From contig NZ_VMNW02000044.1 of assembly GCF_007713735.2 (NCBI RefSeq), forward strand, positions 1 through 64,000: DNA of 64,000 bases, given 5' to 3'. The notes under the pieces were generated by a model. That model had not been told where the DNA came from. It did no database searches and was given only the letters and a program-made list of their open reading frames with translations. Of the stretch, positions 26,084 through 34,600 are shown one piece after another; the stretch's first letter is position 1; each line of letters begins with the position of its first letter. The stretch comes from Amycolatopsis acidicola (GTDB lineage Bacteria; Actinomycetota; Actinomycetes; Mycobacteriales; Pseudonocardiaceae). The position numbers and the translations under genes are program-made.

Positions 26084-26096
26084 CCGTAAGTTACGG
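26084..26096. promoter_or_regulatory. Palindromic operator upstream of the desaturase gene
   Basis: A perfect palindrome CCGTAA-G-TTACGG lies 59 nt upstream of the desaturase start, inside the AT-rich stretch TTACCTACGTTTCCGTAAG. The extra half-sites TTAC/GTAA around 26072-26090 could form a longer overlapping operator. The spacing is what a TetR-type repressor or activator of a fatty-acid desaturase gene would use. The cognate protein is not shown by the sequence. Confidence 0.55.
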
Positions 26097-26190
26097 TACA
26101 GGAGGTTTTCCCGGCTGTGGAGAGCCGAAAACCCAGCCCAACCCCTGTCCCCGGACGGGTTTCCCACGTCGGTATTCTGACCAGGCACGA

Positions 26191-26262
26191 TCCGCCGTAG
26201 TGTAATTGGCAGCACTTCAGATTTTGGTTCTGACAGTTCAGGTTCGAATCCTGGCGGCGGAG
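26191..26262 (+). tRNA. tRNA-Gln (anticodon UUG)
   Basis: A 72-nt cloverleaf with acceptor TCCGCCG/CGGCGGA, anticodon arm TCAGA-TTTTGGT-TCTGA giving anticodon TTG, T loop TTCGAAT and discriminator G, as expected for glutamine. CCA is not encoded. The gene ends 40 nt before the proposed start of the diguanylate cyclase gene. Confidence 0.93.
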
Positions 26263-26301
26263 CTGCCGTCCCGGCCCCGGCGACGAGAAGGGGGTGCCGC
26301 G

Positions 26302-28041
26302 CTGGAAGGCGAGACCGAGCAGAACAGACGACCGGCCCTGGCTGAGCTGTCGGACGCCTGGCTGATGGGGCGCGCCCGGGAGCTCATCGCGGCGGTCCAG
26401 CACACGGATCACGACGAACAGCTGGAGATCATCCGCACCATCGCCGAACTCCTCGACGAGACACAGCGTCGCGGGGAGCCGGTGCTGGTCGCGTATCTCC
26501 TGCGCGCCGCGGCCGTCGCGAGGCTGGTCACGCGCGGCGCCGCCGCCGAGGCCGAACCGCTGCTGGACGAGATGCTCGCGCACACCCGGCGGCACGGCCT
26601 TTCCCTGTACCGAGCCGACGCGCACGCGCTGCGCGGGCGGCGGCTGGTGCTCGCGGGCCAGGAGGACGCGGCGCTCACCGAGATCGCCCGCGCGCTGGCC
26701 ATCCTCGACGACTCCGGAACGCCGGACATGCAGCTGCCCCGCCGCGAGTGGGCCAAGATGCAGTCGAGCGCGTTCATCGACTGCTGGCTCGTGCTGAACC
26801 AGCTCGGCGTGTACGAAGCCGCCGAAGAGGTCATCGCCAGGGCGCATCAGGCGGTCCGCGAGACGGCGGGCCCGCACGAGATCACCCTGCAGCTGATGAA
26901 CCGGGTCAAGATGCTGCTCGGCTGGGCGCTGCGGCTGGAGCGCGTGGAGCGGCATTCCAAGGCTGCCAACAAGTTCGAGACCGCGGCGTCGATGGCGGTC
27001 GCGGTCGAAGCGCCGTTCGCCGAGTCGCTTTTCCCGCGCCGCATCGGGGTTCCGGCGGTGGAGCAGGTCGGCGTGCTGGCCGCCGCGCTCGCGCTGGCCG
27101 ACCCGGACCCGTCGCACATCGAGCGGCTGCAACGACTGCTGACCGAGCCCGGGTATCCGCACGACCAGGTCATCATCGCGATCGCCCTGGGCCGCTGCCT
27201 CGACGCGGACGGCAGGCGCGAGGAGGCGCTCAAGGTTCTGCAGGCCACGCGGCTGAACCTGGAGGAGGACCACTCCCAGCCCTCGATGCGGCTCAACCTC
27301 GCCCGCGAGCTGGCGCGGCTGGACTACCTCTCGCACAGCGAGTCCGACAAGCTCGGCCCGCTGCTCGAGTACTCCACGGCGCTGGAGATGGAGCTGTGGT
27401 CGCTGCGCGAGTCGCAGATGGCCACCCTCGACACGCGCCGCGAGCACGAGCGACTGTCCGCGCAGCACGGCGCGATCAGCCAGCAGGCGTTGCAGGATCC
27501 GTTGACGGGCCTGCCGAACAGGCGCGCGCTCGACGAGCACCTGCGCACGCTGTCGGCGTCCACCACGGCACAGCCGCTCGCGGTGGCGCTGGTCGACCTC
27601 GACGGCTTCAAGGGCGTGAACGACGAGCACTCCCACGCGGAGGGTGACGACGTGTTGCGCGTAGTCGCCTCCACGCTGCGCGACGCGCTGCGAGGGGACG
27701 ACATCGTGGCGCGCTACGGCGGTGACGAGTTCATCGCGCTACTGCCCGGCGCTCCCGTCTCGGCCGCGAAGCAGGCGCTCGGCCGCGCGGTGAACGCCGT
27801 GTCATCCCTGCCACACCACCTTTCGCACGGGGTAACCCTGTCCGTCGGGCTGGTGTCGCTGCGCCCGCAGGAGCGCGCGGATCAGGTGCTCTCCCGCGCG
27901 GATGCCGCCATGTACCAGGCAAAACGCGGTGGCGGGAACCAGGTGGCGACGGCCAGCACGATCCCCACCGACGGCGTCTCCGGATGGGCCGAGGTGGACC
28001 TGCACGCCGACCCGGCGCCGACGCTCGAAGAGCACCCGTAG
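26302..28041 (+). CDS. Diguanylate cyclase (GGDEF) with helical repeat sensor region
   Basis: A soluble protein of about 579 residues. The N-terminal 390 residues are alpha-helical with TPR-like alternation (AYLLRAAAVARLVTRGAAAE, WAKMQSSAFIDCWLVLNQLG). The C-terminal GGDEF domain starts at DPLTGLPNRRAL, has the intact catalytic YGGDEF and an RGDD allosteric I-site five residues before it, so it should make c-di-GMP with product feedback. No membrane segment. The start is uncertain: no ATG/GTG/TTG lies near the tRNA in this frame; CTG at 26302 has AAGGGGG 7 nt upstream, and the next good codon is the ATG at 26365. Confidence 0.82.
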   Translation: MEGETEQNRRPALAELSDAWLMGRARELIAAVQHTDHDEQLEIIRTIAELLDETQRRGEPVLVAYLLRAAAVARLVTRGAAAEAEPLLDEMLAHTRRHGLSLYRADAHALRGRRLVLAGQEDAALTEIARALAILDDSGTPDMQLPRREWAKMQSSAFIDCWLVLNQLGVYEAAEEVIARAHQAVRETAGPHEITLQLMNRVKMLLGWALRLERVERHSKAANKFETAASMAVAVEAPFAESLFPRRIGVPAVEQVGVLAAALALADPDPSHIERLQRLLTEPGYPHDQVIIAIALGRCLDADGRREEALKVLQATRLNLEEDHSQPSMRLNLARELARLDYLSHSESDKLGPLLEYSTALEMELWSLRESQMATLDTRREHERLSAQHGAISQQALQDPLTGLPNRRALDEHLRTLSASTTAQPLAVALVDLDGFKGVNDEHSHAEGDDVLRVVASTLRDALRGDDIVARYGGDEFIALLPGAPVSAAKQALGRAVNAVSSLPHHLSHGVTLSVGLVSLRPQERADQVLSRADAAMYQAKRGGGNQVATASTIPTDGVSGWAEVDLHADPAPTLEEHP

Positions 28042-28085
28042 GATCGTCTGCCGGTAAGGGAAGCCGTCTGCAGGTTGGGAGTGCC

Positions 28086-29567
28086 GTGACCGGCCCGCTC
28101 ACTACGTTGGTCCTCGCCGCGGGCGAGGGCACCCGAATGCGTTCCGCCACCCCGAAGGTGCTGCACCCGATCGCCGGGCGACCGCTGGTGGAGCATGCGG
28201 TGCGCGCCGCGGCGGGACTGAAGCCGGACAACCTGGTCGTCGTCGTGGGGCACGGCCGGGAAGCCGTGACGGCCCACCTGGAGCACGTCGGTGACGCGCT
28301 GCGGCGGCCCGTTCAGGTGGCGGTGCAGGAGACCCAGCAGGGCACGGGCCACGCGGTGTCGTGCGCGCTGGCCACGCTGCCGGGCGAGCTCACCGGCACC
28401 GTGCTCGTCAGCTACGGCGACGTGCCCCTGCTGGACACCGAGACGCTGGCGAACCTGCTGGAGGAGCACAACTCCCGCGGCAACGTGGTGACGGTGCTGA
28501 CGGCCGACCTGGAGAACCCGGCCGGTTACGGGCGCATCATCCGCGACTCCGCCGGCGCGGTCCGCGGCATCGTCGAGCAGCGTGACGCCGACGAGGAGCA
28601 GCTGCGCATCACGGAGATCAACTCCGGGGTCTACGCCTTCGACGCGGCGCTGCTCACCAAGGGCCTCACGCGGCTGTCCACGAACAACTCGCAGGGCGAG
28701 CTCTACCTCACCGACGTGCTCACCAACGCCTGCGCGGACGGTCTCCGCGTCGGCGCGCTGGTCACCGACGACCCGTGGCTGACCGAGGGCGTCAACGACC
28801 GCGTGCAGCTGTCGAAGCTGGGCGCGGAGCTGAACCGCAGGCTGGTGCGGCAGTGGCAGCTCTCGGGCGTGACCGTGGTCGACCCGGCCACCACGTGGCT
28901 CGACGCGGGGGTCACCCTGGCCCGCGACGTGGTGATCGAGCCGGGCGTGCAGCTGCGCGGCGAGACCTCCGTCGGCGAAGGCGCGGTGGTCGGCCCGGAC
29001 AGCACGCTGACCAACATCAAGATCGGCGCCGGCGCGCACGTGGTGCGCACGCACGGGTCGGACTCGGAGATCGGGCCCGGCGCCAGCGTGGGTCCGTTCG
29101 CTTATCTGCGACCGGAAACGAAGCTGGGTGCCGAGGGCAAGATCGGCACCTTCGTGGAGACGAAGAAGGCCGACATCGGGCCCGGTTCGAAGGTGCCTCA
29201 TCTGACGTATGTCGGCGATGCGACCATTGGCGAGCACAGCAACATCGGCGCGGGCAGCGTCTTCGCCAACTACGACGGCGTGCGCAAGAACCACACCACG
29301 ATCGGCTCGCACGTGCGGACCGGTTCGGACACCACGTTCGTCGCCCCGGTGCGGGTCGGCGACGGGGCACACAGCGGCGCGGGCACGGTGATCAGGCGTA
29401 ACGTGCCGCCCGGGGCGCTGGCGGTGTCCACCGGGCCGCAGCGCAACATTGAAGACTGGGTGGCCCGCCGCCGGGCGGGTACCCCCGCGGCCGAGGCGGC
29501 GGCAGCCGCGCTCGCCCGAGAACAACAGGATGCACAAACCGAGCGGGAGTCGTCAGATGAGTCCTAA
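28086..29567 (+). CDS. glmU: Bifunctional GlcN-1-P acetyltransferase / GlcNAc-1-P uridyltransferase
   Basis: A 493-residue enzyme making UDP-N-acetylglucosamine for peptidoglycan. The N-terminal uridyltransferase has LVLAAGEGTRMRS (9-21) and PKVLHPIAGRPLVEH. The C-terminal left-handed beta-helix (about 265-460) carries the acetyltransferase, with FANYDGVRKNHTTIGS at its active site. The GTG at 28086 gives VTGPLTTLVLAAGEG, the expected start. It overlaps prs by 11 nt, the conserved actinobacterial glmU-prs arrangement. Confidence 0.97.
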   Translation: MTGPLTTLVLAAGEGTRMRSATPKVLHPIAGRPLVEHAVRAAAGLKPDNLVVVVGHGREAVTAHLEHVGDALRRPVQVAVQETQQGTGHAVSCALATLPGELTGTVLVSYGDVPLLDTETLANLLEEHNSRGNVVTVLTADLENPAGYGRIIRDSAGAVRGIVEQRDADEEQLRITEINSGVYAFDAALLTKGLTRLSTNNSQGELYLTDVLTNACADGLRVGALVTDDPWLTEGVNDRVQLSKLGAELNRRLVRQWQLSGVTVVDPATTWLDAGVTLARDVVIEPGVQLRGETSVGEGAVVGPDSTLTNIKIGAGAHVVRTHGSDSEIGPGASVGPFAYLRPETKLGAEGKIGTFVETKKADIGPGSKVPHLTYVGDATIGEHSNIGAGSVFANYDGVRKNHTTIGSHVRTGSDTTFVAPVRVGDGAHSGAGTVIRRNVPPGALAVSTGPQRNIEDWVARRRAGTPAAEAAAAALAREQQDAQTERESSDES

Positions 29568-30537
29568 GTCCGGCACGCCGAAGAAGAACCTGATGCTCTT
29601 CTCCGGCCGAGCACACCGGGAGCTCGCGGAAGAGGTCGCGCAGAACCTCAACGTGACGATCACCCCGCAGACCGCGCACACGTTCGCCAACGGCGAGCTG
29701 TTCGTGCGGTTCGAGGAGTCGGTGCGCGGTACCGACGCCTTCGTGATCCAGAGCCACACCACTCCGATCAACGAGTGGGTGATGGAGCAGCTGATCATGG
29801 TGGACGCGCTCAAGCGCGCCAGCGCCAAGCGGATCACCGTGGTCATGCCGTTCTACCCGTATGCCCGCCAGGACAAGAAGCACAAGGGCCGCGAGCCGAT
29901 CTCGGCGCGGCTGATCGCGGACCTGTTCAAGACCGCGGGTGCCGACCGGATCATGACCGTGGACCTGCACACCGCGCAGATCCAGGGTTTCTTCGACGGC
30001 CCGGTGGACCACCTGTTCGCGCAGAGCCTGCTGGCCGAGCACATCAAGAAGACCTACGGGGACGCCGACATCGCGGTCGTCTCGCCGGACTCGGGCCGCG
30101 TGCGGCTGGCCGAGAAGTGGGCGCAGCAGCTGGGCGACCGGCCGATCGCGTTCATCCACAAGACCCGTGACCCGGACAAGCCCAACCAGGCCGTGGCCAA
30201 CCGCGTGGTCGGCAACGTGCAGGGCAAACTGTGCATCCTGGTCGACGACATGATCGACACCGGCGGCACGATCGTGAAGGCCACCGACGCGCTGCTGAAC
30301 GAGGGCGCGGCGGACGTCGTCATCGCCACCACGCACGGCATCCTGTCCGACCCGGCGACCGAGCGGCTGTCGAACTGCAAGGCCCGCGAGGTCATCGTCA
30401 CGAACTCGCTGCCGATCCCGGAGGAGAAGATCTTCCCGGGGATGACCGTGCTGTCGATCGCGCCGATGCTGGCCGAGGCGATTCAGCAGGTGTTCGAGGA
30501 CGGTTCGGTCACCAGCCTGTTCGACGGCCACGCCTGA
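29557..30537 (+). CDS. prs: Ribose-phosphate pyrophosphokinase (PRPP synthetase)
   Basis: A 326-residue cytoplasmic enzyme making PRPP from ribose 5-phosphate and ATP for nucleotide, His and Trp synthesis and for the arabinan donor. The flexible PYARQDKK loop, the divalent-cation site DLHTAQIQGFFDGPVDHL and the PRPP-binding loop VDDMIDTGGTI are intact. The ATG at 29557 starts MSPKSGTPKKNLMLFSG and lies inside the end of glmU, so translation is probably coupled. Confidence 0.97.
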   Translation: MSPKSGTPKKNLMLFSGRAHRELAEEVAQNLNVTITPQTAHTFANGELFVRFEESVRGTDAFVIQSHTTPINEWVMEQLIMVDALKRASAKRITVVMPFYPYARQDKKHKGREPISARLIADLFKTAGADRIMTVDLHTAQIQGFFDGPVDHLFAQSLLAEHIKKTYGDADIAVVSPDSGRVRLAEKWAQQLGDRPIAFIHKTRDPDKPNQAVANRVVGNVQGKLCILVDDMIDTGGTIVKATDALLNEGAADVVIATTHGILSDPATERLSNCKAREVIVTNSLPIPEEKIFPGMTVLSIAPMLAEAIQQVFEDGSVTSLFDGHA

Positions 30538-30597
30538 TCGTTCCGCCCGCCGCGAAAGCGGGTGCTCTGGCGGGCGCGGGGGCAATATCTTGCCGGT

Positions 30598-31440
30598 ATG
30601 CGTGCATTCCGGTTCGGTGTGAGCCTGCTTTCGGTGGATGACCGGTTCGTCGCGAAATGCCGTCGGCTCGAGGAGCTCGGCTACGACGTCGTCACCGTCC
30701 CCGATCATCTGGGTGCCCCCGCGCCCTTCCCCGCGCTGGCCGCCGCCGCGGTGGCCACGTCGCGGCTGCACGTCGGCCCGATGGTGCTGAACGTGCCGTT
30801 CTACAACCCGGTGCTGCTGGCCAGGGACATCGAATCCACGTCGGCGGTGGCCGGCGGCCGGTTCGAACTGGGCGTCGGCGCCGGGCACATGAAGGCGGAG
30901 TTCGACGACGCGGGTCTGCCGTGGTGGCCCGCGCGGAAGCGGATCGCCTATCTCGAGAGCACACTGGACGAGCTGCGGAAGCGGCTGGATCCCTTGCCGC
31001 CCTTGCTGATCGCGGGACACAGTGACGGGGTGCTGAGCCTTGCGGCGGAGCAGGCGGACACCATCGGTTTCGCCGGACTCAAGCAAGCCCCTGGTCGCCC
31101 ACCCGGCAGTTTTCACCTGGCGGGCGTCGACGAGCTGGCGGAGCGGGTGGGTTTCGTCCGGGAGCGGGGCGTGGATCCGGAGTTCAACCTGCTGGTGCAG
31201 CGAGTCGTGGTAGCCGAAAACCCCCGGCCCGAGCTGCAGGACTGGCTCTCCCGAATCCCCGACGCGCCCCAGACCGTGGACGATTTGCTTGCCACGCCAC
31301 AAGTCCTCGCGGGCACGGTCCCACAGATCGTCGACACCCTCCTGGAACGCAGGGAGCGCTTCGGGTTCAGTTACGTGACAGTCTTCGAGCCCTTCCTGGA
31401 GGACTTCGCCCCGGTAGCCAGGGCCCTGTCGGGAAGGTGA
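30598..31440 (+). CDS. LLM-class F420-dependent oxidoreductase
   Basis: A 280-residue luciferase-like TIM-barrel protein. MRAFRFGVSLLSVDDRF, VVTVPDHLGAPAPFPALAA, VLNVPFYNPVLLARDIES and RFELGVGAGHMKAEFDDAG mark it as the short F420-dependent group (TIGR03621-like, from memory). ATG at 30598. It is not closely similar to the LLM protein at 18.7 kb. Substrate unknown. A strong hairpin follows its stop codon. Confidence 0.85.
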   Translation: MRAFRFGVSLLSVDDRFVAKCRRLEELGYDVVTVPDHLGAPAPFPALAAAAVATSRLHVGPMVLNVPFYNPVLLARDIESTSAVAGGRFELGVGAGHMKAEFDDAGLPWWPARKRIAYLESTLDELRKRLDPLPPLLIAGHSDGVLSLAAEQADTIGFAGLKQAPGRPPGSFHLAGVDELAERVGFVRERGVDPEFNLLVQRVVVAENPRPELQDWLSRIPDAPQTVDDLLATPQVLAGTVPQIVDTLLERRERFGFSYVTVFEPFLEDFAPVARALSGR

Positions 31441-31444
31441 CGAC

Positions 31445-31480
31445 CCTCAGGGCGGATCGCGCCGGCGGGCCGCCCTGAGG
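31445..31480 (+). terminator. GC-rich hairpin after the LLM oxidoreductase gene
   Basis: Arms CCTCAGGGCGG (31445-31455) and CCGCCCTGAGG (31470-31480) pair perfectly around a 14-nt loop, beginning 5 nt after the stop codon. No T-run follows. Its right arm overlaps the left arm of the 27-bp inverted repeat at 31477-31630, so the two structures are mutually exclusive. Confidence 0.7.
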
Positions 31481-31630
31481 TGGGTGCTCATCCCGTCGCC
31501 TGCCCAGGCCCACATCACTTTGCCCTGGGCCCGCAACCCCTCTACACGACGCGCGCCCGACTGCACAAAGCTTGCGGGCTCAGGGGAAAGTGATAGCGCT
31601 TTCGCAGGCGACGGGATGAGCACCCACCTC
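31477..31630. repeat. 27-bp perfect inverted repeat with 100-nt loop
   Basis: Positions 31477-31503 and 31604-31630 are exact reverse complements over 27 bp (arm begins GAGGTGGGTGCTCATCCCGT). The enclosed 100 nt contain GATAGCGCTTTC, a near-palindrome resembling LacI-family operator cores. It lies between converging genes. No coding frame here is supported. Confidence 0.85.
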
Positions 31631-31782
31631 TTCCCTCAACCACCCTCTCAAGCGGCGGCTGAGCTACGGGCCGTGCCCATCCTGGAGCCTGCCTCCCCGG
31701 CGAGGGGATCTTTGGTCTTTTTCTCTCGGCTTGTGGTTGCTCGGCTTGGGGCAGCAACGGACGCGCGTGGCCGCGCTGTGTG

Positions 31783-31907
31783 CACCCCTCCGCCGCCCCG
31801 ATCTGTGAGTGTTTGCGATCTTGAGGCTGCGTCAAGGCGGGAAAGAGTACCTTGACCCAGCCCCAAGATCGCAAAAGCAGGCTGGGGATCGGAGCGGCGG
31901 AGGGGTG
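31783..31907. repeat. Nested double inverted repeat in convergent intergenic region
   Basis: Outer arms 31783-31803 and 31887-31907 (CACCCCTCCGCCGC-core) pair with one mismatch over 21 bp; inner arms 31815-31837 and 31850-31872 (GCGATCTTG-led) pair with two mismatches over 23 bp around a 12-nt loop. Together they make a long interrupted hairpin between the LLM gene and the opposing lipoprotein gene. The rest of 31441-31986 shows no gene I can support. Confidence 0.82.
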
Positions 31908-31986
31908 TGGTCGTCGGGACGGCTCGCTTCGCGTTGCCGGGTTGCGGTTTTGTGGTGGTGGGTGGCGGTTCTTGTTGCTGCCATCC

Positions 31987-33009
31987 TCAACCCAGGTCCG
32001 CGGCTACCTCACGATCCAGCGCTGCCGGATCGACCACCGCCACTGGCTCTGCGGCGACGGTCGGCACGGCCTCTACCTTGGCCGAGCCCGTCAGCTTCGG
32101 TAGGGCGAATTGCACGGAACAGGTCATCGTCGCGGAACCGTTCAGTGGTGTGACCAGTTCCTGCCCGCAGTCTTTCGCGCCCAGTTGTGCCGAGGTCACC
32201 GAGGACTTGAGCACCAGCCGCGCGGCCGCGTCGGGGGCGTCGCCGATCAGTTTGTTCTCCACCTGCACCGTGTCGATACAGGAACCGGCCGCCGCACATT
32301 TCAGGTCGTTCGACGAAACCGTGGTCGCGATCACCGGCCCGGCGACGAACGGCTGCGCGAGATCCTGCACCGACTGCCCGAAAGCCTCGTGCAGCGCCGT
32401 GAGCTTCGCGGCGTCGAGCGCATCGACGTTCAGGGGCCCGGTGCCCAGCGCATTGACGACGGCGGGGCCGAGCAGCGCCGGGTCGATGCTCACCACGCGG
32501 TAGGGCTGCGTCGCGGTCACCCGCAGGCCACCGACATCGAAAACGTCCGTCCCGTCCGCGAGCATCGTGCGCTCGGCGGGCGTGGACGTGGTGACAGCGG
32601 CCCGCAACGTGCGCGCCACGTCGGCCGGTGCGAGAGTCCCGCCGAGCTCGAAGGCGAGCACGGAGCGGGCCCAGCGTGAGCCGTACTCGGTGGCGCGATC
32701 TTGCTGCATTCCCTGCGCCTGCCAGTACTCCGCGGGCGCCCGCAGGTACAGAACGCCACCCGCACGCAACACCTTGACCTGCTGATCCTTCAAGGAAAGC
32801 GTGCCCTGCGCGAGCCCGGTGCGCGTGACGTTCAGGGTCTCCTCGCCGATCCGGTAGGCGACCGCCGCCTGCTGTCCGAGCGAAGTCAGCGCGCCGTCCA
32901 CAGCCGCACCGGGATCGGCCTTCGCCGCCGCGGGCTTCCCCGATTCGCACCCGACGAGCACCAGTGCGACGACGAGCAAGAGCAGCCCCCAAACACCCCT
33001 GTGCGCCAT
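31987..33009 (-). CDS. Secreted lipoprotein of unknown function
   Basis: A 340-residue lipoprotein: signal sequence MAHRGVWGLLLLVVALVLVG then the lipidated Cys21. The mature part has a LppX/LprG-like feel in its first half (ALTSLGQQAAVAYRIGEETL, GGVLYLRAPAEYWQAQG, then Leu/Ala-rich helices) but I do not recognise a definite family. Four Cys in the C-terminal half could make disulfides. ATG at 33009; the longer open frame upstream adds a Cys/Arg-rich stretch with no signal. It takes the place of the lipoprotein gene lpqT between prs and rplY in M. tuberculosis. Confidence 0.78.
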   Translation of the reverse strand: MAHRGVWGLLLLVVALVLVGCESGKPAAAKADPGAAVDGALTSLGQQAAVAYRIGEETLNVTRTGLAQGTLSLKDQQVKVLRAGGVLYLRAPAEYWQAQGMQQDRATEYGSRWARSVLAFELGGTLAPADVARTLRAAVTTSTPAERTMLADGTDVFDVGGLRVTATQPYRVVSIDPALLGPAVVNALGTGPLNVDALDAAKLTALHEAFGQSVQDLAQPFVAGPVIATTVSSNDLKCAAAGSCIDTVQVENKLIGDAPDAAARLVLKSSVTSAQLGAKDCGQELVTPLNGSATMTCSVQFALPKLTGSAKVEAVPTVAAEPVAVVDPAALDREVAADLG

Positions 33010-33266
33010 CTCGCCACCCCCTGACAACCAGCTTCCTACTTGTCCCGGCGACCCACCGCAACCCCGGACCGATGGGGCGCTTACACTGAACAGGTTGTCT
33101 CGGCGAGGCGGGCTCTTAAGTACCCGGTGCCCGACGTGATCGACGCGGCGGCTTGAGTGGCCCCGCGCTGTGCACGTTTGCACGTTGAGTGGAACTCGCC
33201 GCCGTGGACAACGACCGACGCCCCCAGTTTCGCGCACCGCCAGTGTTTTTGAAGGAGTGCAACACC

Positions 33267-33875
33267 GTGTCCGAGGTACGTCTGTCCGTCGAGCCGCGCA
33301 CCGAGTTCGGCAAGGGCGCCGCGCGCCGCACCCGTCGCGCCGGAAAGATCCCGGCCGTGCTGTACGGCCACGGCACCGACCCCCGGCACCTCGCGCTGCC
33401 GGCGATCGAGTTCGCCCGCGTCATCCGTGAGAACGGCAGCAACGCCGTGCTCACCCTGGACGTGGAGAGCAACACCGAGCTGGCGCTCACCAAGACCATC
33501 ACGGTCCACCCGCTGAAGAACTACATCGAGCACGTCGACCTGCTCGTCGTCAAGCGCGGCGAGAAGGTCACCGTCGACGTGCACGTCGTCGTCACCGGCG
33601 ACGCGGCCCCCGGCACCCTGGTCCACCAGGACATGGACGCGGTGTCGGTCGAGGTCGAGGCGCTGCACATCCCCGAGCAGGTCGAGGTCTCCGTCGAGGG
33701 GCTCGAGGCAGGCTCGCAGATCACCGCGGGCCAGCTCACGCTGCCCGCCGGCGCCGAGCTGCTGACCGACCCGGAGGCGCTCGTCGTCGCCGTCGCCGAG
33801 CCGCAGGCCGAAGCCCCCGAGGAAGAGGCCGCTGCCGGCGAAGCCGAGGGTGAGTCCGAGGCCGCCGCGGAGTGA
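33267..33875 (+). CDS. rplY: 50S ribosomal protein L25/general stress protein Ctc
   Basis: A 202-residue two-domain L25 (Ctc/TL5 type) that binds 5S rRNA. The N-terminal L25 domain (4-92) has TEFGKGAARRTRRAGKIPAV and LYGHGTDPRHLALP. The C-terminal TL5 domain (98-185) is followed by an acidic Glu/Ala tail, common in actinobacteria. GTG at 33267 with GAAGGAG 9 nt upstream. A leader of about 200 nt separates it from the divergent lipoprotein gene. Its stop overlaps the pth start. Confidence 0.95.
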   Translation: MSEVRLSVEPRTEFGKGAARRTRRAGKIPAVLYGHGTDPRHLALPAIEFARVIRENGSNAVLTLDVESNTELALTKTITVHPLKNYIEHVDLLVVKRGEKVTVDVHVVVTGDAAPGTLVHQDMDAVSVEVEALHIPEQVEVSVEGLEAGSQITAGQLTLPAGAELLTDPEALVVAVAEPQAEAPEEEAAAGEAEGESEAAAE

Positions 33876-34465
33876 CCGCGGATGTGCCTGGGGCCGGCGA
33901 GCAGGTGTTGCTCGTCGGCCTCGGTAACCCTGGCCCACGTTATGCCGGCAACCGGCACAACGTGGGCTTCATGGTGCTCGACGAACTGGCCGCGCGAGTA
34001 GGCGGGAAGTTCAAGGCACACAAGGGCGGCGCCGAAGTGCTCGAGGGGCGGCTGGCCGGCCGCCGGGTCGTGCTGGCCAAGCCGCGCTCGTTCATGAACC
34101 TCTCCGGCGGCCCCGTCGCCGGCACAGCCAAGTTCTACAAGACCGAACCGGGCGGGATCGTCGTCGTGCACGACGAGCTGGACCTGGAGTTCGGCGCGCT
34201 CAAGCTCAAGCTCGGCGGCGGGGACAACGGCCACAACGGGCTGCGATCGATCACCAAATCGCTGGGCACCAAGGAGTACTACCGGGTGCGGTTCGGCATC
34301 GGCCGCCCGCCCGGCCGGATGGACCCCGCCGACTACGTGCTGAAGGACTTCTCGACGGTAGAGCGCAAGGAGCTCCCGCTGGAGGTCGACAGGTGCGCCG
34401 ACGCCGTCGAAGAGCTCATCGGCAAGGGCCTCGCTGCAGCCCAGAACACCTTCCACGCTCTGTAG
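33872..34465 (+). CDS. pth: Peptidyl-tRNA hydrolase
   Basis: A 197-residue essential enzyme that frees tRNA from drop-off peptidyl-tRNA. The start region VGLGNPGPRYAGNRHNVGF contains the catalytic His; FMNLSGGPVAGTAKFY and VVHDELDLEFGALKLKLGGG follow as in other bacterial Pth. GTG start overlaps the rplY TGA (GTGA), so the two are translationally coupled, as in the Rv1014c-Rv1015c pair of M. tuberculosis. Confidence 0.97.
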   Translation: MTADVPGAGEQVLLVGLGNPGPRYAGNRHNVGFMVLDELAARVGGKFKAHKGGAEVLEGRLAGRRVVLAKPRSFMNLSGGPVAGTAKFYKTEPGGIVVVHDELDLEFGALKLKLGGGDNGHNGLRSITKSLGTKEYYRVRFGIGRPPGRMDPADYVLKDFSTVERKELPLEVDRCADAVEELIGKGLAAAQNTFHAL

Positions 34466-34600
34466 CGGCTTTCACTCACAGGCGTCGGATATGTCCGCTC
34501 GATGGAGTCGATGCGGTGGACGGGACTTCCCACCGCGTTCGGGCGCGGCTAGGACTGAATGCGGGAACCGCCCCGTCCTAGCTGAAACTGGAGACTCTTC

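Noticed and set aside
18733..28041. Mobile island carrying the accessory block
   Set aside because: No integrase, transposase, attachment repeats or base-composition break is visible; only gene decay at 21.7-23.0 kb hints at turnover.
31484..31855. Plus-strand ORF of 123 residues in the convergent intergenic region
   Set aside because: It spans the long inverted repeats, has biased composition, no ribosome-binding site and no recognisable domain.
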